Below the pieces are notes generated by a model. It made no database searches, was not told the origin of the DNA, and saw only the letters and a program-made list of their open reading frames with translations. Of a DNA stretch of 64,000 nucleotides, positions 21,879 to 32,670 are shown in pieces; within the stretch, counting starts at the first letter, position 1; each line of letters starts with the position of its first letter. The position numbers and the translations under genes were made by a program. This DNA comes from Myxocyprinus asiaticus (lineage: Eukaryota; Chordata; Actinopteri; Cypriniformes; Catostomidae): contig NC_059351.1 in NCBI RefSeq assembly GCF_019703515.2, positions 19,956,001 through 20,020,000 on the forward strand. The letters are read 5' to 3'.

Positions 21879-21973
<95 letters not shown>
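21879..21973. repeat. (TA)n then T-run
   Basis: About 69 bp of uninterrupted TA dinucleotides (21879-21947) followed by 26 T (21948-21973). The exact length may be unreliable in the assembly. Confidence 0.95.
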
Positions 21974-22015
21974 GTGATGGAAAACAGCATGTTAAAATTT
22001 ACCATGGTAGATTTA

Positions 22016-22378
22016 TGTCATGGTCCTGCCACTTTTGTCTATGTTTATTCATGCTGTGGCAGGATCATGACAGTCTCCTCTGCCTGTTTGTTTCTTGTGT
22101 TTGCAGGTGCCACGTGGAAAACACTTGCTGCGTTGCCCTGACAACTGCTCCTTACTCCACCCTGCTCATTATCTGCGGTACCTACCTCATATTACCCTTC
22201 CCTACATAAGCTCCTCGTGTTCAGTCCTGTGCCACATTGTTTTGTGTGTTTTCCCTGTCGGTTGGTTGCTGTCTGTTCATGTTACCTCGGTCAGACCCCC
22301 CCCCATGTTTTTTATTTATTTTGTAATAAAACCCTTTTACTTGCCTCTGTGTTTGGGTCCTTCCTACTTCTCGTAACA
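22016..22378 (+). mobile_element. Solo LTR with 6-bp TSD and terminal hairpin
   Basis: A 363-bp segment starts TGTCATGGTCCTGCC and ends TCTCGTAACA, flanked by the exact direct repeat GATTTA (22010-22015 and 22379-22384). AATAAA at 22325-22330 gives + orientation. The first 17 bp are the inverted complement, with one mismatch, of 22056-22072, so the LTR start folds into a hairpin with a 23-bp loop. No internal region or second LTR remains. The family is probably Gypsy-like, judging by the end sequence only. Confidence 0.75.
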
Positions 22379-22387
22379 GATTTATGT

Positions 22388-23928
22388 AGAGGATCTAGTA
22401 AACTTTGTTGATAGTTAGAAATGGTCCAAATCTCAGATTTAGTATTTGAAAATATGTTGTCAATATTTATGATTCATCCAGAGAGAATTCACCTAATGGC
22501 ATTCTTAATTTCAGTGACTCTAAATGTCTTTTCCAAATGAGTCTTGAACCCTCTCATCTCTTCAGTCTAAATCAGTTTATATTCAAAATGAAGTGAACAA
22601 GCTGCATGACGTTCAGTGTGTCGCAAGTAGTGCTAATTAAAAGACTTACAGAAATGGCCCAGCGGAAACTACTTCACATGTAAAGAAGTGTGTTCATGTG
22701 GGGTGAAACTTCAACAAAAGATCCCTCTCTGAATAGCGTTTCATTAGCAAAGACCAAAGTAGGGTTAAGCCGGAACCCTTCAACTCCTTCCCAAGCACTT
22801 GACATCCCTGCCAATCTTACATTCAGACTTTTTAATGTTTAAGTCAAGCCCCTAATTTTTACATATTGTGTTGTTGAAAAGATTGCTTTTGGCCACAATC
22901 ACTTGAACTTGTGCAGAAAATGGTGATTTTTCAAGTCATTGTATTAATATCAACAACTTGCCCATCCAATACCCATTTAATCACTAGACAGATTTTTAAA
23001 CTTCTCAGCCTCTTCAATTCAATCTATTTTTCTATCTCCGAACATGATTGATAACCAAGCGAACGCTTCAATGCCGACTCAAGTAAACTATGATTATAAA
23101 CAAACCCCTGAACACCCCTAAAACACCTCGAGGGCCTCAACTTTCTTTAATCCGTTTTCCTGGTCTATACACAAAACACTTTGACCTATTTGGACCAATG
23201 AAGTTCACAAATTCTTCATTTGTGTTCTATTAAATCTCATTGCTGTGTAGGAGAAATAATTGAGATTTAAAAAGACCTCCTTTGTGAGTTTTCTGTCCTA
23301 TGCTTAGGGTCTTAGCATTATACCATTCGTGTAGCCATTATTGCAGTTCATCATATGTTTGTATCCCAAAAACTTTTGTAATACAAGGAGAAAGACAACA
23401 CCAGAGAACGATAGACATTTTAGAAGATCCGAACAAATGAGTAAAGAGACAAGAGAAACTAAACTCGCTGTCGGCAGAACTGATTATCAAACCCATCGAC
23501 TGACAAGATCTGCAAAATAATATAAATATATAAATGAAAGAGATAAATAAATAAAATCCCCTCTTAATAAGTCACATACACTTAGGGATACAGATTTCCT
23601 CGGGGTGAAATGTTCCCATCTACAACACCACCAACAACGGCAAAAAATATTCTGGCCAGCTGCTTTTGGGTCGTATGGGTTGAGCCAGATTAGGTTTGTA
23701 CATTCGAGCATGACACAGAGTCGCATCGATCAAGCATTGTATGGCTGTCAAAGATGATGATGCGATTAACCCCCTCGGTACTTCCTGCCAAAACACTGCT
23801 ACAGGAAGATGGTGTCATATCTTGTTTGCATTTAACACCCAAAACATACAGATGACTGCAGAATCTGTAATAATGTGATGTTAAATAATGGATTAAGGAT
23901 ATAGATTATAGATATTATTAGTGGTGCA
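22388..23928. other. Repeat-poor stretch, no gene; possible conserved non-coding DNA
   Basis: No transposon or coding sequence recognised. Positions 22500-22830 have balanced composition and no internal repetition (for example GCATGACGTTCAGTGTGTCG), unlike the repeats around them. Confidence 0.4.
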
Positions 23929-23929
23929 T

Positions 23930-24000
23930 CTCCGATTTTTTAACACTAAGATCGGCCGATACCGATTAAAAAAAAAGAATGCCACTTTTTGCCAGTTATG
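23930..24000. mobile_element. hAT-type end fragment
   Basis: GTGGTGCATCTCCGA and GATCGGCCGATACCGATT are typical of a hAT family with nested GATCGGCCGATC palindromes. Similar palindromes lie at 36890-36935 and 37740-37765. Only one end is present. Confidence 0.45.
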
Positions 24001-24136
24001 TTGTGCAGTTATATGTTTATGCCCCACACAGTAAAATTACGCTAACACTTTACAACAAGGATCCATTTGTTAACATTATTTAACAACATTACTGTAGTTA
24101 ACATGAACTAATGAACTGAATGTTAGTTACAACATA

Positions 24137-25770
24137 CAGTGCATCCGGAAAGTATTCACAGCACTTCACTTTTTCCACATTTTGTTATGTTACAGCCTAA
24201 TTTCAAAATGGATTAAATTCATTATTTTCCTCAAAATTCTACAAACAATACCCCATAATGACAACGTGAAAGAAGTTTGTTTGAAATCTTTGCAAATTTA
24301 TTAAAAAGAAAAAAAGAAAAAAAAATCACATGTACATAAGTATTCACAGCCATGACACTCAAAATTGAGCTCAGGTGCATCCTGTTTCCACTGATCATCC
24401 TTGAGATGTTTCTACAACTTGATTGGAGTCCACCTGTGGTAAATTCAGTTGATTGGACACGATTTTGAAAGGCACACACCTGTCTATATAAGGTCCCATA
24501 GTTAACAGTGCATGTCAGAGCACAAACCAAGCCATGAAGTCCAAGGAATTGGACCGAGACAGGATTGTATTGAGGCACAGATCTGGGGAAGGGTACAGAA
24601 AAATTTCTGTAGCATTGAAGGTCCCAATGAGCACAATAGCCTCCATCATCTGTAAATGGAAGAAGTTTGGAACCACCAGGACTCTTCCTAGTGCTAGCCG
24701 CCTGGCCAAACTGAGTGATCGGGGGAGAAGGGCCTTAGTCAGGGAGGTGACCAAGAACCCGATGGTCACTCTGACAGAGCTCCAGCATTTCTCTGCGGAG
24801 AGAGGAGAACCTTCCAGAAGATCAACCATCTCTGCAGCACTCCACCAATCAGGTCTGTATGGTAGAGTGGCCAGACGAAAGCCACTCCTCTGTAAAAGGC
24901 ACATGACAGCCCACCTGGAGTTTGCCAAAAGGCACCTGAAGGACTCTCAGACCATGAGAAACAAAGATTGAACTCTTTGGCCTGAATGGCAAGCGTCATG
25001 TCTGGAGGAAACCAGGCACCACTCATCACCTGGCCAATACCATCCCTACAGTGAAGCATAGTGGTGGCAGCATCATGCTGTGGGGATGTTTTTCAGCGGC
25101 AGGAACTGGGAGACTAGTCAGGATCGAGGGAAAGATGAATGCAGCAATGTACAGAGATATCCTTGATGAAAACCTGCTCCAGAGCACTCTGGACCTCAGA
25201 CTGGGGCAAAGGTTCATCTTCCAACAGGACAACAACCCTAAGCACACAGCCAAGATAACAAAGGTGTGGCTCCGGGACAACTCTGTGAATGTCCTTGAGT
25301 GGCCCAGCCAGAGCCCAGACTTGAACCCTATTGAACATCTCTGGAGAGATCTGAAAATGGCTGTGCACTGACGCTCCCCATCTAACCTGATGGAGCTTGA
25401 GAGGTCCTGCAAAGAAGAATGGGAGAAATTGCTCAAAAATAGATGTGCCAAGCTTGTAGCATCATACTCAAAAAGACTTGAGGCTGTAATTGGTGCCAAA
25501 GGTGCTTCAACAAAGTATTGAGCAAAGGCTGTGAATACTTATGTACATGTGATTTTTTTTATTTTTCTTTTTATTATTTCTTTATTTTTTATTTTTTTAT
25601 TTTTAATAAATTTGAAAAGATTTCAAACAAACTTCTTTCATGTTGTCATTATGGGGTATTGTTTGTAGAATTTTGAGGAAAATAATTAATTTAATCCATT
25701 TTGGAATAAGGCTGTAACATAACAAAATGTGGAAAAAGTGAAGCGCTGTGAATACTTTCTGGATGCACTG
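24137..25770 (+). mobile_element. Nearly full-length Tc1 element, 1634 bp
   Basis: Both ends are present: CAGTGCATCCGGAAAGTATT at the left and its near-exact inverted complement at the right (25751-25770), with TA outside (24135-24136 and 25771-25772). The TIR matches extend over at least 120 bp (for example ACTTTTTCCACATTTTGTTA). The transposase gene inside is broken. Confidence 0.95.
24534..25521 (+). pseudogene. Tc1 transposase with catalytic-segment deletion
   Basis: Starts MKSKELDRDRIVLRHRSGEG (paired-type HTH), then SMTIAS-like second-helix text and GRRALVREVTKNPMVTLTEL. The first frame ends after MRNKD: about 20 bp are missing where the family has the first catalytic Asp (WSDET). Sequence resumes in another frame at [19 protein letters not shown]. 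The rest reads on with [27 protein letters not shown] (second Asp) and [17 protein letters not shown] (Glu). A TGA after MAVH (25369-25371) interrupts the C-terminus, which continues as SNLMELERSCKEEWEKLL to 25521. A dead copy with two separate lesions. Confidence 0.9.
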
Positions 25771-25979
25771 TATACTATTACATTTTTTAAATCAATTTTT
25801 ATTAGTTAACATTAGTTAACACACTATGAACTAACATGAACTAAGAATGAACAATTGCAATTTTATTAACTAACATTATAATTGATAAAGGCTGTAAAAA
25901 TATATTGTTCATTGTTTGTTCATGATACCTAATGCATGAACTAATTTTAACGAACGAATGGAATCTTTTTAAAAGTTAC

Positions 25980-26833
25980 AGAAATTACATTAAAATTACA
26001 TTAATTGTGAATTGCTAACATTTATTTGTTTTGAAACAGTTATGAATAGTTCTGTTGTCAATATCAAAAGGTCATTGTGACATACTGGTAAGCAGTAAAA
26101 ACCATGAGAGCATCATACAAAGCAGAGATACATTCAAAAATAAGAAAAATATATCCATTACAAGAAATCATTAATATCTATGATTTGTGTATTGTCTTTG
26201 GCGTTTTGCTGTAACACAAATCACTAATTATTAAGTAAATGCATGAAGATGTGGTGCCATTATGGTTAAAATGTAATTGCTGTTATGAGTGGTAATGTGA
26301 CCAAAGTTAAACTGAATTAAATTGGGATCCTCACAGAATAGCTCAGAGTTGAGTGACTGATCAGATATTAATAGCCCCTGGAGTGTGCGCATGTTTGATC
26401 AACACCGCAAGTGAGCATATTGAAGGGAGTGAAGCTGAAAGTGCTCATGATCGCTCAAACAGTCTCTATCGTTCAACACAACGTCTGATTGTCACGACTC
26501 ACTTTACATCACGTATTCTCAGATTTGTATATGCATGTTTATTTGTTGTTTAATTTGTTTTTATACCCGTTTGCAGTCTCTTTATCCTCTCCGTGCTCGC
26601 AGTGCAGCGAGTCTACAGTGATGACTCCAGAAAATGCTTAATATTCATACACTTGTAATTCTTACACATTTTTAAAAACAAACCTGCATATTTATTTGAA
26701 TAACAGCATGTCTGAAAGTTTAAATTCGTGAATACTTAGAATTGCCAACAATTCACCCTCCAGAGGCCACACTGTCATCAAGGGCTGAGAAAGCACTCAT
26801 TCATTAGAGTAGTAGTGTATCGTCATGTTACCT
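25980..26833. other. No gene seen
   Basis: A/T-rich, apparently unique sequence between a MITE and DIRS copy 2. No supported feature. Confidence 0.4.
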
Positions 26834-27010
26834 TCATAACCTCTGTTCCCTGATGGAGGGAATGAGACGTTGTGTCAATGTAGTGACACTAGGGGTCACT
26901 CTTGGGAGCCCCAAACACCTCTGATCTTTTTTTTTAAAGGCCAATGAGAATTGGTGAGTGGAATTTGCATGCCACTCCCCCGGACATACGGGTATAAAAG
27001 GAGCTGGTAT
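26834..27010. repeat. DIRS copy 2 3' inverted terminal repeat
   Basis: Starts with the CTTCATAACCTCTGTTCCCTG region, passes the GATGGAGGGAA palindrome and ends near a GGTATAAAAGGAGCTGG box. The complement lies at 36700-36866. Confidence 0.85.
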
Positions 27011-27111
27011 GAAAACACTCATTCAGGTTTTGTGCTGAGGAGCTGAGATAAGGTCCCGGCCATTTCAGCAGGTAGTTCAGCGTTGTGGCAAGAGGGACAC
27101 AACATCTCATC

Positions 27112-27207
27112 CCCTCCATCAGGGAACGGAGGTTACGAAAGTAACCATGACATTTCCTATCTGTCACTCACTCAACATTGTGTCGATGTAGTGACACTAG
27201 GGGTTCA
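27112..27207. repeat. DIRS internal complementary region
   Basis: The first part (CCATCAGGGAACGGAGGTTA to GTAACC) is the inverted complement of the family's outer left end (compare GGTTACTTTTGTAACCTCCG at 14835). The second part (TTCCTATCTGTCACTCACTC onward) is the inverted complement of the outer right end (36820-36866). The two are joined directly, as expected for the region that templates completion and circle formation in DIRS replication. It is missing from copy 1. Confidence 0.8.
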
Positions 27208-27473
27208 TATACAAAATGCCACAACTAACTGAACTGTGTTACGTGAAGTGGCGGTGTGTGACGGGCAGACTGCTGTGTGCCTCGTAGCCAGCACACCAGG
27301 CCGTCACGTAACCTCCCCCAACGTTCTTTATGAGCATCGAACCGTCCTTCAGGAACAAGTCGACTGCCCAACGAATAGGTGGACAGGCTAGCCCAGCTAA
27401 GGCCTCTTTTCCTTCTCTTTTCTCCCCAAACAGAGTGGAATTTGTTAACCGACTGGGAGCCCTAAGTGTCTAC

Positions 27474-27492
27474 GTCGGGGGGGGGGGGGGGG
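27474..27492. repeat. G-run inside DIRS copy 2
   Basis: About 18 consecutive G, where copy 1 has 7. A length-unstable tract. Confidence 0.9.
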
Positions 27493-28029
27493 GTGTCACT
27501 CCCAAGGGGAAGACACCGCGGAGACCACACCCCACCCAAAAAGGGGGAGGTATTTTGAGTGGAAATACGTCACATGGTCTTTACCGAGCCTTGTCGGAAG
27601 TATGTCATGTGGAGAGGTCACATGGTAGGTCCTACCCAAAGGGGGAGGAGTTTCTACAAAGCATGGCGACTGGGGGCAGAGGGGCCCCTGCCCAAGGAAG
27701 ATGCAGTTTACCGACAGGGAAAAGATTTTGTGGAAAATATCACATGGGGTTGCCTTAGGGGGAACCAGCACATGCGGAGCACCTACCTCAGTACAGGGCC
27801 TCATTAGCGCACTTAATGAGCCAGCAGTGAGTTTCTCCGCAAACTCAACTGCCACAGGGCTAAGGAGGAAATTCATCCAGGGATCACAATCTGTGAACAC
27901 TACTGGGAGTCAAGAGCGCACGTCTTCCCCTCAAGTGAGGGGAAAGGCGCTATGCGCAAGCGGTACACCCGGCCAGTTGTCCCGGAACTTACCTGCTCGT
28001 GCCTGCCACTACTCGGGACGAGACCGGCT

Positions 28030-28880
28030 CAACCCGGAGATTGTAGAACCTCGCAAAGGTGTTGGGTGCTGCCCAGCCCACTGCTCTGCAGATGTCTGCC
28101 AAAGAGGCACCACTGGCCAGGGCCCAGGAGGCCGCCACACTGCTGGTAGAGTGGGATCATAACCCTGCAGGAGGTGGCACGTCCTGAGCCTGATATGCCA
28201 TCGTGATGGCATCAATGACCCAGTGGGCGATCCTCTGTTTGGAGACAGCACTTCCTTTCCGCTGTCCACCAAAGCAGACAAAGAGCTGCTTGGAGCTTCT
28301 AAAGCTCTGCGTGCGATCCAAATAGATGCGTAAAGCTTGCACCGGACACAGCAATGCCAAGGCTGGGTCTGCCTCCTCCTGGGGCAGCGCTTGCAGGTTC
28401 ACCACCTGATCTCTAAAAGGGGTCGTGGGAACCTTGGGCACATAGCCCAGTCGGGGTCTCAGGATCACGTGAGAGTAACCCGGACCAAACTCTTGGCACG
28501 ATTCACTGACAGAGAACACTTGCAGGTCCCCTACCCTCTTGATGGAAGTGAGCGCAGTCAGGAGGGCAGTTTTCAAAGAGAGGGCCTTAAGCTCAGCTGA
28601 CTCCAGGGGTTCAAAGGGAGCTCCATGTAGACCCTGAAGGACTACAGAGAGGTCCCACGGGGGGACGACCTCCTAGCGCCTCTCAGGAACCTGATGATCA
28701 AGTCGTGCTTCCCCAAGTACTTACCATCTACCGCATTGTGATGAGCTGAAATAGCAGCTACATACACCTCCAAGCTGGAGGGGGACAGCCGTCCCTCCAA
28801 CCTCTCCTGCAGGAAGGAAAGCACTTATCCGACTGCGCATCTCTGGGGGTCTTCGCGTCAGGAAGAACACCACTAAGCGA
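28030..28880 (-). pseudogene. DIRS tyrosine recombinase, degraded (copy 2)
   Basis: The frame 28824-28642 gives MLSFLQERLEGRLSPSSLEV and EISAHHNAVDGK-type text. A small deletion relative to copy 1 follows (part corresponding to 16140-16190 missing). The frame 28576-28157 carries TSIKRVGDLQVFSVSES (first catalytic Arg) and VVNLQALPQEEADPALALLC. As in copy 1, a TGA then interrupts the reading frame after PPAGL. The following text reads SHSTSSVAASWALASG and NTFARFYNLRV: the His and Tyr remain, but the second catalytic Arg (HSTR in copy 1) is Ser. Dead through a stop, a deletion and an active-site change. Confidence 0.85.
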
Positions 28881-30260
28881 ACAGATGCCACTTCAAGGCA
28901 TACAGGCATCTCATAGAGGGAGCCCTAGCCTGAGTGATCATGTCTACCACCGCGAGCAGTAGGCCACTTAAGTCCTCCATGTCCCGTCCAAGGGCCAGAC
29001 GTGGAGATTCCAGAGGTCTGGTCATGGGTGCCATATGGTGCCCCATCCCTGAGAAAGAAGGTCCTTCCTCAGGGGAATTCGCCAGGGGGGCTGTCGTGAG
29101 GAGCGTGAGATCCGAGAACCATGTCTGGGTGGGCCAGTAGGGTGCTACTAGGATGACTTGCTCCCTGTCCTCCCTGACCTTGCACAGGGTCTGTGCAAGT
29201 AGGCTCACTGGGGGAAATGCATACTTGCGTAGTCCAGGGGGCCAGCTGTGTGCCAACGCGTCTATACCGAGAGGTGCCTCTGTCAGGGCATACCAAAGCG
29301 GGCAGTGAGAGGATTCCCGGGAAGCAAAAACTGTGCTTGACTGAATTGACTCTAAATCAGCTGGACCACCTGAGGGTGGAGTCTCCACTCTCCCCTGAGG
29401 GTAACCTGACTTGACAGCACGTCTGCTGTGGTGTTGAGTTTGCCCGGGATATGAGTGGCTCGTAGTGACTTGAGGCGCTGCTGACTCCAGAGGAGGAGAC
29501 GGCGGGCGAGTAGTGACATGCAATGGGAGCGTAGACCACCTTGGCAGTTGATGTATGCTACCGTCGCCGTGTTGTTCGTCTGGACCAACACGTGCTTGCC
29601 CTGGATCGATGGCCAAAACCTCCGCAGGGTGAGCAGTACTGCCAATAACTCTAGGCAGTTGATGTGCCAACGCAGCCGCGGGCCAGTCCAGGAGCTGGAA
29701 GCTGTGTGCCCGTTGCATACGGTGCCCCAGCCCATCTTGGAGGCGTCTGTTGTAACCACGACGCACCTGGAGACCTGCTCTAGAGGAAGCCCTGCCTGTA
29801 GAAATGCCAGGACGGTCCAAGGGCTGAAGAGGCGGCAACAGACTGGCGTGATGGTCACGCGATGTGTCCCATGGCGCCATGCCCATCTCGGGACTCGAGT
29901 CCGAAGCCAGTGCTGAAGCAGTCTCATATGCATCAACTCGGTGTGGCCTCCGCTGAGGATGCCATATGCCCCAGGAGCTTCTGAAAGTGTTTCAGTGGAA
30001 CCGCTGTTCTCCATCTGAATGCCTTCAGACAGTTCAGCACCGACTGTGCGCGCTCATTCGTGAAGCGCGCTGTCATCGAGATTGAGTCCAACTCCAAACC
30101 GAGAAAAGAGATGCTCTGAACCGGGGAGAGCTTGCTCTTTTCCCAGTTGACCCGAAGCCCCAGTCGGCTGAGGTGCCGAAGCACACAGTCCCTGTGTGCG
30201 CACAGTAACTCTCGATAATGGGCTAGGATCAGCCAGTAGTCAAGATAGTTGAGGATTCAA
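28873..30260 (-). pseudogene. DIRS RT C-terminus, RNase H and linker (copy 2)
   Basis: Begins at the LINE junction with ILNYLDYWLILA, the RT catalytic motif C. The usual YLDD is YLDY, so one catalytic Asp is lost. The frame 30184-29933 continues with VNWEKSKLSPVQSISFLGLE (RT end). After a frameshift, 30014-29352 gives the RNase H domain: CVVVTTDASKMGWGTVC, RWHINCLELLAVLLTLRRF and VLVQTNNTATVAYINCQGG, where a DN pair of the active site is now NN. A stop at about 29355 follows. The linker to the recombinase (about 29330-28873) has SADLESIQ-like text and PLGIDALAHSWPPGLRKYAF. Confidence 0.85.
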
Positions 30261-30417
30261 CTATGGCTGCCGGTTACCTGCGTGAAGTTGGCCCCCCACC
30301 CAAAGCAAAACGTCGGCAAAATAGTCTCAATCGTTTGTGCTCCATTTGTGCTGGTTTGTGCTGTAAAAATTTCCGTTTGTGCTGCTTGGGTTTTTTAGAT
30401 ATTAAAATAATATTTAT

Positions 30418-31019
30418 AGGTCATTCTGAGGTCACTCAGCCTCCCCACATGCTCCAAATTCACCCAAAATAGGCTCAATCGTTTGTGCTTTGTTTGTGCT
30501 GGTTTGTGCCGGTAAAAGTTTCATTTGTGCTGCTTTGGTTTTTAAAATATTAGACATTGAATTATAGGCGATGACGTCACCAGCCCCCACACATGCTCCA
30601 AATTCACCCAAAATAGTCTCAATCATTTGTGCTCCGTTTGTGCTGGTTTGTGCTGTAAAAATTTTCGTTTGTGCTGCTCCGGTTTTTTAGATATTAAAAT
30701 AATATTTGTAGGTCATTCTGAGGTCACTCAGCCCCCCCACATGCTCCAAATTCACCCAAAATAGGCTCAATCGTTTGTGCTTCGTTTGTGCTGGTTTGTG
30801 CCGGTAAAAGTTTCGTTTGTGCTGCTTCGGTTTTTAAAATATTAGACATTGAATTATAGGCGATGACGTCACCAGCCCTCCCACATGCTCCAAATTCACC
30901 CAAAATAGTCTCAATCGTTTGTGCTTCGTTTGTGCTGGTTTGTGCTGTAAAAATTTTCGTTTGTACTGCTTCGGTTTTTTTAGATATTAAAATAATATTT
31001 GTAGGTCATTCTGAGGTCA
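30418..31019 (+). promoter_or_regulatory. Three DR5 (RARE-type) sites in the left arm
   Basis: AGGTCA-TTCTG-AGGTCA occurs exactly at 30418-30434, 30710-30726 and 31003-31019. Two AGGTCA half-sites in direct orientation with a 5-bp spacer form the classic retinoic-acid-receptor/RXR response element. Function is inferred from the motif only. Confidence 0.65.
30572..30871. promoter_or_regulatory. CRE palindromes in the left arm
   Basis: TGACGTCA, the full CREB/ATF palindrome, lies at 30572-30579 and 30864-30871, in the B halves. A third is in the right arm at 33550-33557. Function is inferred from the motif. Confidence 0.6.
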
Positions 31020-32076
31020 CTCAGCCATCTCACATACTCCAAATTCACCCAAAATAGGCACAATCGTTTGTGCTTCATTTGTGCTGGTTTGTGCCGGTAA
31101 AAGTTTCGTTTGTGCTGCTTCGGATTTTTAAATACTAGACATTGAATTACAGGTGAATTATAAATGCTGATATTTACTGAATACAATACTGACAGAATAA
31201 AATAGATCACTTAATGGTCACAAAAATCAAATGTAGGTTAGTAGCAGTCTCGGTCATTCTGATTACTATATATTAGGCTACTACATTATATATTTCTAAA
31301 ATAGGTCTATCTTGTTTTGTGTGTAGTCAGTACGATTTATGAGCAGTGAGCATTTTATTTTGGGTTTGTCATTTCAATCTCTTACCAAAATGTTGGATGA
31401 AGATGTTTTAATACAACAACAACTGCTTCTTATCAATGTTTTTGTAGTCACTATGGTGTTTATTAAAAACTTATTGGTGTTCAGACAGCAGCAGCTCAGT
31501 ATTCATCTGGTGTCTGTCGGACTCTTTTTCTGTCACTCACTTTCGCTCAGCTCTGGGCACGAGAACAAAAGCGCAAATCTCCTCGATGTGAACACACTTT
31601 TAGAGTCGAACTGCCGAAGACATTCTGTCAAGACTAATCATCACATCATTTGTTCAATAAACAATTATCTTTACTTCTTTCACTGGTCTTTCCTGATTTA
31701 ACTTTTTATTTATTTACATGGATTATCATCTGCTACACTTCACTGCCACCACTAGGCGCAAGTGACACTTCTGTTCAAGATGCTCTTGTGGAAATTAGTG
31801 TAGAGTTAGTAGACAAAAAGTCAATATAAATCAAACTACAAAAGTCATTACTAAATAAAATTTCTGTCCAATGTAAGTACAATGTTTTAACACTGTCATT
31901 TACAATATTATTTGTTAACTTCAAGAATAATGGTACAACATTCAAGAGAGCTAAGATTGTCAATGTTTATTGAACAGAAAACTCATTGCTAATACTAATA
32001 TATGCTAATTACAGTTGCACATGTGACCCATGTTAGTTTTTTGAATACATTGTGCATCTAGGGGTCAACATTACCA

Positions 32077-32151
32077 TATTGGTCCTAATATAAGGTATAT
32101 TATCCTTATATAGTATTACTATATTATATTATCCTTATATTTGGACCAATA
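32077..32151. repeat. Small hairpin
   Basis: The 19-nt arm TATTGGTCCTAATATAAGG (32077-32095) is nearly complementary to CCTTATATTTGGACCAATA (32133-32151), with a 37-nt A/T-rich loop. Probably a tiny MITE inside the foldback-like element. Confidence 0.65.
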
Positions 32152-32220
32152 CAGTAATACATAAAAATAAGTTTATACTGAACATGACATTTTTTGAGTC
32201 AGGATTATTTAAGTGGGTAA

Positions 32221-32670
32221 TTATGTTTTGCTTATGCCAGTTGCCCAAGAAACCAGCAGTCGACAGATTCCATTTTCACAGTCCTGTGTTCATCTAAAGA
32301 GGCCATAGTCCAAAATGGTAACATAGCTACTCCTAATCAGAGCATCTGGAGAGAGCTTAGTAAGCAGCTAGAAAACAAGATCACTGCAAAGGCTCTATAC
32401 ACTTTTGTTAAATTAAATAGACACAACATCTGGACTGCTTTAGGGTTTACTCATGAATGTGATCATGAAACAAATGGCAGTAGTGATGACACTGATTTTG
32501 AGCCAGGGTCCCTTTTACCCAGACCAAAAGATTGCTAGACTTTTGATCTTGAAGTTCCATTTCAGAAATGGATTGAATTCATGCCTGAAACGGTTAAATA
32601 CAACAACAAGTTCTCTAAAACACAAAAAAGGGAATACACAATTTTAAGCCTGGCATCTGGACACATGTGA
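32221..32670 (+). pseudogene. Unassigned coding remnant in the foldback-like element
   Basis: One reading frame runs from 32221 to a TGA at 32668-32670 with a single internal TAG (32536-32538) and no usable ATG: 105 codons, the stop, then 43 codons. It reads like protein: NIATPNQSIWRELSKQLENK, TAKALYTFVKLNRHNIWTAL, an acidic stretch NGSSDDTDFEPGS, then FDLEVPFQKWIEFMPETVKY and KTQKREYTILSLA. It looks like one exon or the start of a transposon protein, but I do not recognise the family. The core shows no DDE catalytic motif. Being on the + strand of the element and inside its core, it could be the last trace of the element's own transposase; that is inference. Confidence 0.5.

Larger units (their letters stand above)
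24041..25977. mobile_element. TAACACTTTACAA-type MITE split by a Tc1
   Basis: The left part (CTAACACTTTACAACAAGG, TAGTTAACATGAACTAATG) and right part (25790-25977, with AACTAACATGAACTAAG and TTCATTGTTTGTTCATGA) match the intact MITE at 58291-58608. The Tc1 at 24137-25770 interrupts it at a TA. Confidence 0.75.
30317..31153. repeat. Left arm: three ~291-bp tandem units (alternating A and B halves)
   Basis: A halves begin AATAGTCTCAATC (about 30320, 30612, 30904). B halves begin AATAGG(C)CTCAATC-like text (about 30468, 30761, 31053). Each has repeated TTTGTGCTGGTTTGTGC. A halves contain AGGTCATTCTGAGGTCA; B halves contain GATGACGTCACCAGCC. The last B half is cut short. Confidence 0.9.

Noticed and set aside
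21879..21947. TA run as a cruciform or replication origin
   Set aside because: Plain microsatellite; no surrounding structure to support a function.
27330..28162. Forward-strand frames over DIRS copy 2 as a gene
   Set aside because: The reverse strand carries recombinase text with catalytic residues; the forward frames have no family likeness and recur as shadows in copy 1 (14951-15524).
28873..29886. 337-codon reverse frame as one intact protein
   Set aside because: Its first half is out of frame with RNase H in the same interval (RNase H reads in 30014-29352). Only its second half is the true linker text.
30276..31153. CRISPR-like array (repeating units with differing text between)
   Set aside because: Units are ~145 bp and homologous along their full length, alternating A/B, and they are inverted at the other end of a transposon. 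The genome is vertebrate.
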